A stretch of 64,000 nucleotides of DNA from Cryphonectria parasitica EP155 (Eukaryota; Ascomycota; Sordariomycetes; Diaporthales; Cryphonectriaceae): contig NW_024468909.1 of the NCBI RefSeq assembly GCF_011745365.1, forward strand, positions 3,224,001-3,288,000. The letters run 5' to 3'. This document shows, piece after piece, positions 34,606 to 44,310 of this stretch. How positions within the stretch are numbered: the stretch's first letter is position 1; each line of letters starts with the position of its first letter. The position numbers and the translations under genes are program-made. The notes beneath the pieces were generated by a model. It was not told the DNA's origin. It saw only the letters and a program-made list of their open reading frames with translations, and searched no databases.

Positions 34606-36546
34606 ATGACGCACAGTGGCCATCGCGACGGGTACTGGCCGCCAGACCAGTACACCCACTTCCGCTCTCCCACTCCGCACGGCGTACCGTACGACGAGAA
34701 CGAGAACGAACCCGAGAATGAAAATGCGCACGAGCAGCGCGACCCCGTACCACGCATCCTGTCGTCGTCCCTGCAAAACCGCCCGAGGCGCGCTTCGCAG
34801 CACGCCGCCCCCGCCGTCAGCTATGACATCCCCGACTCCTACTACAATCTCGACGAGGTTGAGGACCCCGCACCCGTGCAAAACCCTCAAGGCCCAGAGG
34901 TCATCGGCGTGGGACGCAACGATGGACACACCTTGCGCCAATTCACGAACCGCGGGCAGCGCTCCTACAGCATCCCCACGAGCATCCCCGCGTCGCGCCG
35001 CCCGTCCACCGCCCAGCCAAGCCCGACACAGCAGCAGCACCAGCAGCCGCCTTCGCCCCACGACCGCGCGCTGCGCAGGCCCAGGACTAACTCTGCTACC
35101 GCGCGCCACGAGCACCAGGACGCTCTAAGGCGGTTTGCCTCCAACTACTCGCGCCGCTCGCATGGCTCGTGGGGCTCCGGCTCGCGCAGCGAGCGCAACG
35201 AGAGGCGTGCGTCGCGCCAGCAATCTGTCAGCTATGATGTTCCCGACTCGTGGCTTAACCTTGGCGAGGTGTCCGACACCGGGCCGGTGCAATCTGTGGA
35301 CGAGGAGTCTATATACCAATACAGGAGCCTGGAGGATGAGCGCGCGAGCACCCAGCAGTATATCGAGGGTAGGGCTGCCTTGAGGGCGTCATCGTCTGGA
35401 GGAGGCGGCGCCCCAAGGGATGTACAGGAGAAGCCCGCGAGGCCAGAAGGTGAGGTGCGGGTCTCTCGGTGGGCGGCACAACTCTACACCATATCGTACC
35501 TGGTGTTCTTCTCCCTCCTCGGAACCCTCGCCCGGCTTGGGCTGCAGTGGCTCACCAACTACCCCGGCGCCCCGGTCTTCCCCTCGGTCTGGTTCAACTT
35601 TGGAGGCAGCGTGGTCCTGGGCTTCCTGTCTGAGGACAGGATGCTCTTCCGCGACGAGTGGGGTACGCCCACCTACGAGCTGGCCATCCAGCAGGCCAGG
35701 AGCGCAGAGAGCAACGGCTCCGATGCCACGGCCGTCGTGGACCTGGCCGCCGCGAAGAAGGCCCACCAGGCCGCAAAGAAGACCATTCCGCTGTACATCG
35801 GTCTGGCAACGGGCTTCTGCGGCTCTTTCACCTCCTTCTCGTCCTTCGTCCGTGACGTCTTTCTCGCCTTGTCCAACGACCTCACCGTGCCCGGCTCCAC
35901 CGCTGCCACCGTCCCGCGGAACGGCGGATACTCCTTCATGGCCCTCATGGCCGTCGTCATCGTCACCGTCACCGCTTCCCTGTCGGGTCTCTTTATCGGC
36001 GCCCATCTCGCCATCGTCTCGGAACCCACCATCCCCTCCCTGCCTTACTCGTTCATGCGCACGTTTGCAGACCGCCTCGCCGTCCTGCTGGGCTGGGGAT
36101 GCTGGGTCGGCGCCCTGCTACTGACCCTCATGCCCCCTCACGACTATTACCGTGGCGACGCGACTTTTGCGCTCCTTTTCGCACCACTTGGTTGCCTGGC
36201 CCGCTTCTATGTCTCCCTGGCGCTCAACGGTCGCAGGTCCTCGTTCCCGTTGGGTACCTTTGCCGTCAACGTCCTCGGCACGGCCGTCCTAGGCGTGGCG
36301 TATGACCTGCAGCGCGTCCCGCTCGGAGGCATGATCGGCTGCCAGGCCCTGCAGGGCGTCGAAGACGGGTTCTGTGGGTGCTTGACGACCGTATCCACCT
36401 GGGTGTCAGAGCTGGCCTCCCTGAGGAGGAGCCACGCCTGGCTCTACGGCGCTGCCAGTGTGCTGGTCAGCCTCGGGGTGATGGTGGCGGTCCTGGGCGG
36501 CCTGCGGTGGACCCATGGCTTTGCAACCTTGCAGTGCGTGCATTGA
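34606..36546 (+). CDS. FEX1: Fluoride export protein, two CrcB domains
   Basis: One intronless frame of 646 residues from the ATG at 34606; the frame is open upstream but without ATG. Residues 1 to about 285 are polar and probably disordered. From about 290 the protein has two tandem CrcB domains, the eukaryotic FEX arrangement. In domain 1 (about 290-490) FNFGGSVVLG and GFCGSFTSFSSFVRD are visible. In domain 2 (about 500-640) FAVNVLGTAVLG and GFCGCLTTVSTWVSE correspond. FEX channels expel cytosolic fluoride across the plasma membrane. The N-tail contains a duplicated block: RRASQ...VSYDIPDSYYNL (core from residue 71) and RRASR...VSYDVPDSWLNL (core from residue 208), each followed by xEVxDxxPVQ. 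The tail is longer than in yeast FEX1 and Arg/Ser-rich. Confidence 0.95.
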   Translation: MTHSGHRDGYWPPDQYTHFRSPTPHGVPYDENENEPENENAHEQRDPVPRILSSSLQNRPRRASQHAAPAVSYDIPDSYYNLDEVEDPAPVQNPQGPEVIGVGRNDGHTLRQFTNRGQRSYSIPTSIPASRRPSTAQPSPTQQQHQQPPSPHDRALRRPRTNSATARHEHQDALRRFASNYSRRSHGSWGSGSRSERNERRASRQQSVSYDVPDSWLNLGEVSDTGPVQSVDEESIYQYRSLEDERASTQQYIEGRAALRASSSGGGGAPRDVQEKPARPEGEVRVSRWAAQLYTISYLVFFSLLGTLARLGLQWLTNYPGAPVFPSVWFNFGGSVVLGFLSEDRMLFRDEWGTPTYELAIQQARSAESNGSDATAVVDLAAAKKAHQAAKKTIPLYIGLATGFCGSFTSFSSFVRDVFLALSNDLTVPGSTAATVPRNGGYSFMALMAVVIVTVTASLSGLFIGAHLAIVSEPTIPSLPYSFMRTFADRLAVLLGWGCWVGALLLTLMPPHDYYRGDATFALLFAPLGCLARFYVSLALNGRRSSFPLGTFAVNVLGTAVLGVAYDLQRVPLGGMIGCQALQGVEDGFCGCLTTVSTWVSELASLRRSHAWLYGAASVLVSLGVMVAVLGGLRWTHGFATLQCVH

Positions 36547-36962
36547 GATCTTGCGTTGTGCGAAAAATATGATATCCCGCTGTTGTAGTTCTTAAGATTT
36601 TTCTTCGTCTTTTCTTTGATTTATCTACAAAGCATTCATCGCACACGGAAAAGCGTCATGATATTTCTCAAGAATCTAGGGTCAGTTACCTTGGCAATCT
36701 GGCCTATGCATAAAGTTATTAACATACATATATACATGATATATGGCTCTGGAGTTTCACAATGGCTTGGTTGCTTAGGCGCATTTCCAAGAAAACGGAG
36801 CTTTACCGGATAAATCAGAGCAGAAGAAGGCGATCTTTTGAACATTCTATGAAACTCACTTCTCTCTTTCTTGCTCGCTCGCCCTCGCTCCATTCTCATG
36901 GCCCTTCATCAACCACTTCTTCGTCCAGCAATCTTGAAGCTGTCAAACCCCATCCTGGGAGA
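36547..36962. other. Convergent 3' region FEX / secreted protein
   Basis: A 416-bp region, AT-rich, with the end of both genes. Nothing else seen. Confidence 0.5.
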
Positions 36963-37611
36963 CTAGCAACTATAAGTCGCGCCCGAGAAGATGTTGCCAG
37001 TCGCACAAGTGCCGCTGTCATAGAGTGCCGTGGCTGCGATGAACAGTCAGTAAAAAAAACAAAAGGAAAAAAAAGGCAAATATGAAAAGAGAAAGGAAAA
37101 AGAAAGAGGTATTTTGCTGTCTCAAATGCGGTTGACTTATCAAGACAGGGGCATGACTTCACTTACTAATGACAGTCAAACCCTCAGGCGGGTCAACAAC
37201 CACCTCCTGCTCCGCCGAGGGCGTGAGGTCGTCCTCGCAGTTGATCTGGTCGGTGCCACCATTGACACAGTCATTGTTGGGGCTCGTCCAGATGTCAATG
37301 TGGTACTTGCCCGGCCAGTCATCGATGCACTGCTCGCACTGGTCCTCCATGCGGAGGTACTTTTTCAGGTATGGCACGTAGACCACCTGGCACGGGGTGA
37401 ACTCGTCGGGCGAGCTGGCAAAGGTCAGAGGGTCGGTGTAAGAGCCGTCGCCGCCGGCCGTGTAGCCGCGGCCGCAGTCGTAGGCTATGTCGCAGCCGGA
37501 GGGGGAGTTGTCGGGCTCGCCGTAGAAGGTGATCTCGGAGGTAACGGTGGAGCAAGACTGGGCGAGGGTGAAGGTGGTGGCCACGAAGGCGAGGGTGGTG
37601 ATGGGATGCAT
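36963..37611 (-). CDS. Small secreted protein, possible double-psi beta-barrel type
   Basis: Two exons, 37167-37611 and 36963-37033, encode 171 residues. The intron uses GTAAGT (37166 downward) and TCGCAG; without splicing the frame would stop three codons after the donor. Splicing adds a 23-residue end with two more Cys (DSGTCATGNIFSG). Residues 1-18 are a signal peptide (MHPITTLAFVATTFTLAQS). The mature part has about ten Cys, with ITFYGEPDNSPSGCDIAYDCGRGY, KYLRMEDQCEQCIDDW and HIDIW. The pattern recalls secreted barrel-type proteins (RlpA/expansin-like fold) common in fungi, but I do not see a catalytic motif I trust. Role unknown; an extracellular wall- or host-related function is speculation. 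Confidence 0.8.
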
Positions 37612-39028
37612 GTTAGTTGAGCTTTTTCTTTTGCTGTGAGCTTAGATAGAACCTTTCTTCTTGTGTGGATGCCGGAGTTGTTAGTATCAAGCATTTCTTG
37701 ACAAGAGAGACTGTCTTCCTATTTATATTCCTGTCAGTCCCGGTCGAGATGGGAGGGCATAAGGCTGGAAATCCGCACGGAGTGTCTGACATCCATTATG
37801 TTCAGGTTGGTCTACCGAAGCTGCCAGATATGGTATGATTCTGCGAATGTGTAGATCTGCTTCACCGTCCTTCTTGAGATGAGCATCGAGGATCTTCATG
37901 CACAATTAATTTATTCGAACTGACACCTGAGTAATTCCCAACCCCGCCCCCCGGCCCCCCCCCCCCCTTAAGGTGATGATGATGATCACACGATGACCAT
38001 TTCACAAGCCACTTTCTGGAGTTACCCGCTGGAGAGGTCATAGCTGATCTGCGCCAGCCACAACACTCAAGTTCGTAGTGAGAAACCTACAATACTGGCC
38101 ATGGGACACATGTCGAAGCTGACAAGGGTACTTACTGAGAAAGTACTTAATTGACTTACACCCAGTGTTGGCCTTAGTCATACTGCTGACTTGCGAGATA
38201 TGGACAGACAGAAAGGGAATAATTTTCTTTTCTCTCTCTCTCTCTCTCTTTCTCTTTCTCTTTCTCTTTCTCTTTCTGTTTCTGTTGTGGGGCCATTCGC
38301 TTTCTTGAGAACCACATGCCTCCAGTCTCAGTGGTCACCTGAAAGGAATAGTTTGACGTTGAAGCTGCCAAGAAGCCCCTGAGGTCTGCTGCTCATTGAA
38401 TTGTCACATCTGCAAAATGATTGGTACAGCTTCAGTCAAATACATAAGCAAATGCCTGAGAGCCATGGATTCGCCCAAGTATTGGCACACAAATCAGAGT
38501 AATAGTGCCGCTGCGGCAGGTGAGATTGCCTTACTAAGTATCTGCATGAGGTGTGAAGAGCGCACCCATGCTTTATGCACGTGGAAGCATAGAGATATTC
38601 TGTTACAGGAACCATATTGCCTGTGATCAGTGCTGAGCCCATACCTAAAGAAGCAAGTCATCACTTGACTTGAAGCCTTGTGCATAAGACAACGGCATAA
38701 GCCATCCCCTCCCCCCACCCTCAATCCACAATCCACTTGCTGGAACGAGACGTCAGCGCGAACATTCAATAGTCACGTTTTCTCTACATATAAGCTACCG
38801 TATGTAGGAGCTTGACACTCCTCGGGTGAGGAATCATTCGATTCTCTGCGCCCTTCACGAAGACCACGTCTATGGATATGTACTTGTGATTATGTGGACT
38901 ACCAGTATAAAGACAAGCAGGGCTGACTGGCGGTTCACAGTTCCGGCAAGATCGACGAGGACAACAATAACGCCAGGCACAGTGTTTTGGATTCCAGAGG
39001 TAGTAAATCTGAAGATTCCATCATCAAC
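37612..39028. other. Divergent intergenic region between two secreted-protein genes
   Basis: About 1.4 kb. Contains a C run (about 37950-37968) and a TC/TTTCTC microsatellite (about 38229-38285). Short frames lack family resemblance. Confidence 0.5.
38229..38285 (+). repeat. TC / TTTCTC microsatellite
   Basis: A TC run grades into TTTCTC units. Not in a gene. Confidence 0.85.
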
Positions 39029-39318
39029 ATGCATTTCTCTCACATCACCCTCATGGCACATCTCTCGGCCATCACTCTGGGCCACCCAAGCAGGTTATCC
39101 AAGAGAGCCGAGGGCATCAACCTCGTCAATTGTGGAGCATCCTACTCCGCCCTTGTGGTAAGGTCATCTTTGGCCCTCCCATCATGATCTGGCTGTCGGT
39201 TCTTCAGGCGGGCCTCGTGCAACCCATGAGCCTGGTGTCTCCTAGGCCACACGCAATTAACTAAGTCAACCGAGCTAGTACTGCGCAGACGAGGCCTCAT
39301 GCAGTTCCGCCCCCGCCA

Positions 39319-39347
39319 GCGGCAACCAGCGTTCCACACAAGTCAAG
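39319..39347 (+). repeat. Left TSD and terminal inverted repeat of the hAT element
   Basis: 39319-39326 is the left copy of the 8-bp duplication GCGGCAAC; 39327-39347 is the left terminal repeat. The duplication ends exactly on a codon boundary of the disrupted gene (Gly-Asn). Confidence 0.93.
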
Positions 39348-42300
39348 CGGAATCAAGCGGCTTGACAAGCGAAGTTGACGGTTTGGCGATGGTCTTCAAG
39401 ACAAGTAAGCGGCCTTTTTGACCAAGCGGCTTGCAAGCGAACAAGCGAATTGCCTCAGTCCTATTGTGGGTCCTTATAGGCTCAGTTGAAGCTATCGCGG
39501 CCCACTCTGGATGCAACCTTGCTGGGGTTTTTGGTGTTTTGGCCTAGGCTTTTGCCCTGGCCCTTGGCTATTCGGCCTATATATCCGTATTAAGTCTTTT
39601 CCTCCGCTGGCAGGCAAGCTCTTCTGTACCTCTTCTACCCTTGTACTTGGCATCCTCGCGTTTACTTCCTCGCGTCTCGCACCTGGGTGTCCTCGCGTTT
39701 ATCTATCATCGCTTTCCTTTCACTATCATGGCTAATAGCAATGCTTTCAACCAGCTTAGCCATGCGAGATATACCTCTATCCAGAAGCAGATCGATGCCC
39801 ACGATGCCATAGCACAGTTCTCTCTTGGTACCCTCAAAGACCTCCCACGCATTAAGGTTCCAGGACGATCCCATGCCTTTGTCCCAGCTCGCTGGATGCC
39901 AACATCATCGGCCAAGAGGAAGCGCCACGGGTCTGATATCTGGCATTTCGGCGAGAAGCTCTTCGAGGTCATCGTACAGGCTGACGGCACATGCAAAGTT
40001 GCAGCGGATTGGTGGTTCTGTCGCCTCTGCGATCAAAATAATCGACAGACCTTATATACTACGCGTAACAGTATCTCGACAAGCATATCAGCAGCTCTAA
40101 AGCATCTCGAAGGTCGCGATAACGAGGGCCATAACCTTGGCAAGCTGAAAGAGCTTGTTGCAGAGGCAGAGAAAGAGGAGGTTAGCCCAGAGGAGCTTGG
40201 CCGGCGAAAGCGGCGAAGAATAAATCATCGTGGCCTTTTCAACAACAGCAGTCTATATACAGCGCCTGATGCCTTGAAAGACGCTGCCAACGCTCCAACT
40301 CGTGCAGTTGTTAGTCTTGCGAAGAAGGCTATAACAGAGCTGGTTGCTTGTTGCGATATACCTCTTTCAACTCTCGAGGCGCCTCAGTTCCGCCAGCTGT
40401 TGATGGTCTGGAATAGCACCCTGACGGAGCACTTTTTCCCTCGAAGTGATGGCACAGTGATGAGATGGCTGTTTGAGGCGTTTCACGAGAACCTAGCTGG
40501 TCTTCAGCTCCAGCTCCAGCGCGAGGCTATCTCGAAGATTCATCTATCTGCTGATCTCTGGACCTCGCCTAACCACAAAGGCATTCTAGCAGTGGTTGCG
40601 CATTTTGTTGATAGCGATGCAAAGCTGCGAAATCGCCTTATAGCAGTGAGGATGATCAACGGCCAGCATACTGGCGAGAACCTCCAGTGGCATCTCCATC
40701 AGGTTATTATGGCTTTTCAGCTTGAGGAGCGGCTCGGCTGGCTTACTTTTGATAACGACAGCACGAACGACAAGGCAACAAGGCTTCTTTTTCGCAAGAT
40801 GTACGGCTTCAATCATCGTGAAGCTGAGAAGCTGCGGATTGAACGGCGATGCCGCTGCTGGGGCCATATTATTAACCTTATTGTCAAAGGCTTCCTCTCT
40901 GGTAACGCTAAACAGATACTCGAGGCTGAAGACAGCGATGCTGATGAGGTAAGTCGAGCTGTTTTGTATCTTCCTGGCTTATTGCTAATATTTAAGCAGG
41001 AACTCGAGCAACAGAGGAATCAGTGGGATCAGTGGCAGCGAGAAGGACCTATACGCCGCGCTCATCTTATTGTAGTCTTCCTCAAGGCAAGTGTACAGCG
41101 GGTTCAGGACTTCGAGAAGATTGTTCAGAACTCTTTGTTTTCTCCAGAGGACCAAGATCTCGAGGACACTACAGCCTTTTTGGCAGAGGCCCTTCCTCAG
41201 CTAACAGCACAAGACCTCACGATGCCACTACCACCGCTTCCTACAGACCCTACAGATGAGCAAACTGGCGATATATCTACCTTGCGGCCAGTGGTAGCTC
41301 AGGAGACGCGATGGAACTCAACAGAGGCTGAGATATCGCGGCTGCTGAGGCTGAAAAGACCTATTGATTTCTGGGTTAAAGAGCAAGTTCGAAGCGGTGC
41401 TAAAATACAACCTTTGAGTGAGCAGGACTGGCGAGTGCTTGAGGCAACTCGAGATCTTTTGCAGCCATTCCTATGGCATACAAAACACCACGAGGGGAAC
41501 GCTGTAGCTGTTCATGATGTTCTCAGTTCTTTGTGGGATCTCGAGAAGCATTTGCGGTCCTTTCAGGAGAGATTTGGAGGCAGAAAAACGTATGCTGAAG
41601 AAGAAATCCTTGAGGAGATTATTGTCTCGCCAAATGCAGAGAAACCAGCCCTCCAGCGGCCCTCATCGCGATATCAGGCCCCTTCAAGACCTTCCTCTCG
41701 GCCCTCGCCTCGACCCTCCCCTCGACCCTCCTCTCGACTTTACTCTCGGCCCTCCTCTCAGCGTTCCTCTCGGCCCTCCCCTCGACCCTCCCCTCGATCC
41801 TCCCCTCGCCGTCGAGCTTCACAGTCTTCAGATATATTTCCCAGCACTCCAGTACGGGAATGGCCAGATGTTGGTTCTCAACAAGAGGCTGAGATATACC
41901 CCGAGGAATGTGGGCTTGAAGGTGCTGAGTTTCTGAGAGAATCAGTAGCCCACGCGTTGGCAATTCTCAAGCGATATAAGAGCAAGCTTCGCGAATGCCC
42001 TATATATTTTGCTGCTGCTGTTTTGCATCCGAAATATCGCCTGGTTGGTATTCGTACAGCAGCGCCAGCTATTGCTGACGATGTTGAACAAGAGTTTAAG
42101 GCTTTTTACGAGAAATATTGGGCATATAAAGATCCAGCCTTATCATCAGCATCAACACCCAGCTTGCAGGAAGATCAAGAACATAACAAGCCAAAGAAGC
42201 AGTGGAGGACCGCCTTCAGGGCACAACCAAGGCCAAAGCATCAACGGCCACAGTCAGAGCTGGAGAAATATCTCCAGCTAGAAGAGGACGACGAGGACGA

Positions 42301-42889
42301 CGATGGTTTTGAGCCCCTCGTCTGGTGGGCAGCGCGTAAGGCCGAGTTTCCAGCCCTCTCACAGATGGCCTTCGACGTCCTATCTATCCCCGCGATGTCG
42401 TCCGAATGCGAGAGAGTCTTCAGCCAAGGGAAGCTTACGATGTCCTCGCAGAGGAGGAGAATGAAGAGCAGCACTCTCGAGCTCCTTTTGTGCCTCAAGG
42501 ACTGGCTGAAAAATGGAACGCTGGCAGGACCAGCAGCAGAGATGAGGAGGAAAGGCATTGCCTAGCAGCTTTTTGCCAAAAAAAGGCATTCGAGGGGGTC
42601 AGAAATGTTTCTTTCAGCACTTGAGCGAGGGACCTCGCGCGGATCAGAGCGTAACAAGGAAAACTATCATCATATGCCTCTGTACCGGTTGAACCACGTG
42701 CGTAGCTCATTTGTTACTCTCACCACCTTTCGTTTCGTATATCTATCGTACATTCCTAATCCGGTATAGTGACCAAGTCACCAAGCGAATCAAGCGGCCA
42801 GGTACTAGAAGACAAGCAAGCGGCCAAAATAGTTAGCAAGTCAAGTGGAGGGCTACCGCTTGCCTTGACTTGACTTGTGTGGAACGCTG
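39327..42889 (+). mobile_element. Complete hAT-superfamily DNA transposon, 3563 bp
   Basis: The ends are perfect 21-bp inverted repeats beginning CAGCGTTCCACA, at 39327-39347 and 42869-42889. They are flanked by identical 8-bp direct repeats GCGGCAAC (39319-39326 and 42890-42897), the hallmark target-site duplication of hAT elements. CAGNG-type termini also fit. Both ends carry many AAGCGG/CAAGCGA subterminal motifs (about 39347-39445 and 42775-42860), likely transposase-binding sites. The internal gene is an open transposase. The identical TSDs, the perfect TIRs and the open frame suggest a recent, possibly still autonomous insertion. It lies inside exon 2 of a secreted-protein gene. Confidence 0.96.
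39728..42565 (+). CDS. hAT transposase (Ac/hobo/Tam3 type)
   Basis: The frame is open for 945 residues from the ATG at 39728. A BED-type zinc finger is suggested at about 60-120 (DIWHFG, WWFCRLCD, LKHLEG). The RNase-H-like core shows LSADLWTS (D276), LTFDNDSTND (D342) and RCWGHIINL, followed by ETRWNST. The hAT C-terminal dimerisation domain is at about 865-912 (FDVLSIPAMSSECERVFS). About residues 640-700 are a Ser-Pro-Arg low-complexity insert. A 51-bp segment, 40949-40999, has GTAAGT, TGCTAAT and AAGCAG and looks like an intron. It is a multiple of three without stops, so spliced (928 residues) and unspliced forms are both open. It cuts and pastes its own element; both acidic residues named are present. 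Confidence 0.94.
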   Translation: MANSNAFNQLSHARYTSIQKQIDAHDAIAQFSLGTLKDLPRIKVPGRSHAFVPARWMPTSSAKRKRHGSDIWHFGEKLFEVIVQADGTCKVAADWWFCRLCDQNNRQTLYTTRNSISTSISAALKHLEGRDNEGHNLGKLKELVAEAEKEEVSPEELGRRKRRRINHRGLFNNSSLYTAPDALKDAANAPTRAVVSLAKKAITELVACCDIPLSTLEAPQFRQLLMVWNSTLTEHFFPRSDGTVMRWLFEAFHENLAGLQLQLQREAISKIHLSADLWTSPNHKGILAVVAHFVDSDAKLRNRLIAVRMINGQHTGENLQWHLHQVIMAFQLEERLGWLTFDNDSTNDKATRLLFRKMYGFNHREAEKLRIERRCRCWGHIINLIVKGFLSGNAKQILEAEDSDADEVSRAVLYLPGLLLIFKQELEQQRNQWDQWQREGPIRRAHLIVVFLKASVQRVQDFEKIVQNSLFSPEDQDLEDTTAFLAEALPQLTAQDLTMPLPPLPTDPTDEQTGDISTLRPVVAQETRWNSTEAEISRLLRLKRPIDFWVKEQVRSGAKIQPLSEQDWRVLEATRDLLQPFLWHTKHHEGNAVAVHDVLSSLWDLEKHLRSFQERFGGRKTYAEEEILEEIIVSPNAEKPALQRPSSRYQAPSRPSSRPSPRPSPRPSSRLYSRPSSQRSSRPSPRPSPRSSPRRRASQSSDIFPSTPVREWPDVGSQQEAEIYPEECGLEGAEFLRESVAHALAILKRYKSKLRECPIYFAAAVLHPKYRLVGIRTAAPAIADDVEQEFKAFYEKYWAYKDPALSSASTPSLQEDQEHNKPKKQWRTAFRAQPRPKHQRPQSELEKYLQLEEDDEDDDGFEPLVWWAARKAEFPALSQMAFDVLSIPAMSSECERVFSQGKLTMSSQRRRMKSSTLELLLCLKDWLKNGTLAGPAAEMRRKGIA

Positions 42890-42897
42890 GCGGCAAC
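42869..42897 (-). repeat. Right terminal inverted repeat and TSD of the hAT element
   Basis: 42869-42889 is the exact reverse complement of the left terminal repeat; 42890-42897 repeats GCGGCAAC. The host reading frame resumes at 42898. Confidence 0.93.
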
Positions 42898-43293
42898 CTA
42901 TGCCAACTCCCAGCCGACGACGGCAACAATTTCAAGTTCGAGGGCGTCGAGTCGTCGTGCACCTTCTCGACGGGTGTGACTTTTGGCTGGCTCATCGAGT
43001 CGGGTGGAGCTTCGGCTGTCTATCAAGCTCAAGTTGGGTAAGTACTTAAGTACGCAGACCACGTGCATGCTCGGTCCAACGACCTGGCTTGCTCAGCTCG
43101 CTGGTTCATTAATAATTGGCGGTGCACTAGAAACGGCTATAATGGCTACAACAACTATGAGATATTTCGTGATGACGACAGGGTGCTATACACTGATAGC
43201 GATGGCAACAAGTTCGAGAGTTACTACTACGCATCTGATGTGAGTAATGAAAACAATGAGAAGTATTCGGGACTGGCACCACTGACAGCCTAG

Positions 43294-44310
43294 ACAGGGA
43301 GGCAATGGCATCGTCTGACCACAAGGAAGGTGTAGATCCAAGAAGAGGGGGGGAGTGGGTCAGTCCGTGGGAAAGTAGATTCTGAATGACTACTTAAGTA
43401 CCAAAAGAAAGAATGTATATGTATTTACGGAGTAATTCTAGGCTCATGAATGCCCAGGGTGGTCTATATAAAAAGGGAAATCCAGAGTCAGAATAATACA
43501 TGACCTACGTATGTAGTAATATAGCAACATTACTGGCATCATCATGCTCTGCTGGCTGTCGGTGATATCTGTGGGGAAAAACCCCTAACCCTGACCTCTT
43601 ACACATATAAAAACACTCCTTTTGAGCGTCTTCTTTTGTTCATCTTTGTAGACAGCGATCCAATCCATTAATTCAATGCTCACTGAGGCCATTATTTCCC
43701 CCATAATATCAGCATGTACAGAATGAGCCAATTATCCCTAATCATACCAGTTGCAGTAGTCTTTCTATGTCTGCGTGAGGCCGTGCACCCTTGCTAGAGT
43801 ACAAGTTGAAGAGTGGCCAAGTTGAGATTCCAATATCAACACCTAATTAGCATCTCCTGAGCGTGTTTCGCTCATAGTTTAGGCTCTTGAGGTTGGCTCA
43901 ACGATCCATCCTATCATTCCGTAACGCGAACCCTTCTTTCATTCAAGCTGTAGTGCCGGGTGGGTCAGCACAAAACTGGGACCAAAATGGACAAAGGACG
44001 CCCGGGTATCTCGAATGTGGGAGGGAGAACTGTGTTCCTATGGGGCACTTCATATCCTGGCTCCCAGGTTGAGAAATGGTAAGTCATGTAGACAAGAAGG
44101 ATACGGAAAACAGATGATAAGACCTGATCGAGAGATTGGATAAAGAGTCAAGCCGGATCCCCATCAACACAGCACACAGCTTGAGCACAGCCAAACATCT
44201 TTGCTTCTGGCGCCAAAACGACTACGGACCCACCTGATCTCCACAACTAGTATGACTGGGCCTTAGGATATAAGACAAGTATGCGGCCGAGCTTCCAACG
44301 GAACTAAAAT
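43294..44310. other. Gene-poor region
   Basis: About 1 kb, AT-rich, no gene recognised. A GGGGAAAAACCCC inverted repeat lies near 43573-43585. Confidence 0.5.

Larger units (their letters stand above)
39029..43293 (+). pseudogene. Small secreted cysteine-containing protein gene split by a hAT transposon
   Basis: Exon 1 is 39029-39157 (43 codons): a hydrophobic leader, then a Kex2-like SKR site and INLVNC. A donor GTAAGG follows, and an acceptor CTAG at 39278 opens exon 2 (YCADEASC), which is in frame up to 39326. There a hAT element with its duplicated target site interrupts it. Directly after the duplication, at 42898, the same frame resumes and runs to 43037 (SCTFSTGVTFGWLI), then a GTAAGT intron leads to exon 3 at 43131 (IFRDDDRVLYTD, ending SYYYASD). 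The end is either the TAG at 43291 or a further small intron from 43240. The pattern fits a group of small fungal secreted proteins of unknown function, sometimes considered effector candidates. In this strain the gene should be inactive. Confidence 0.75.
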
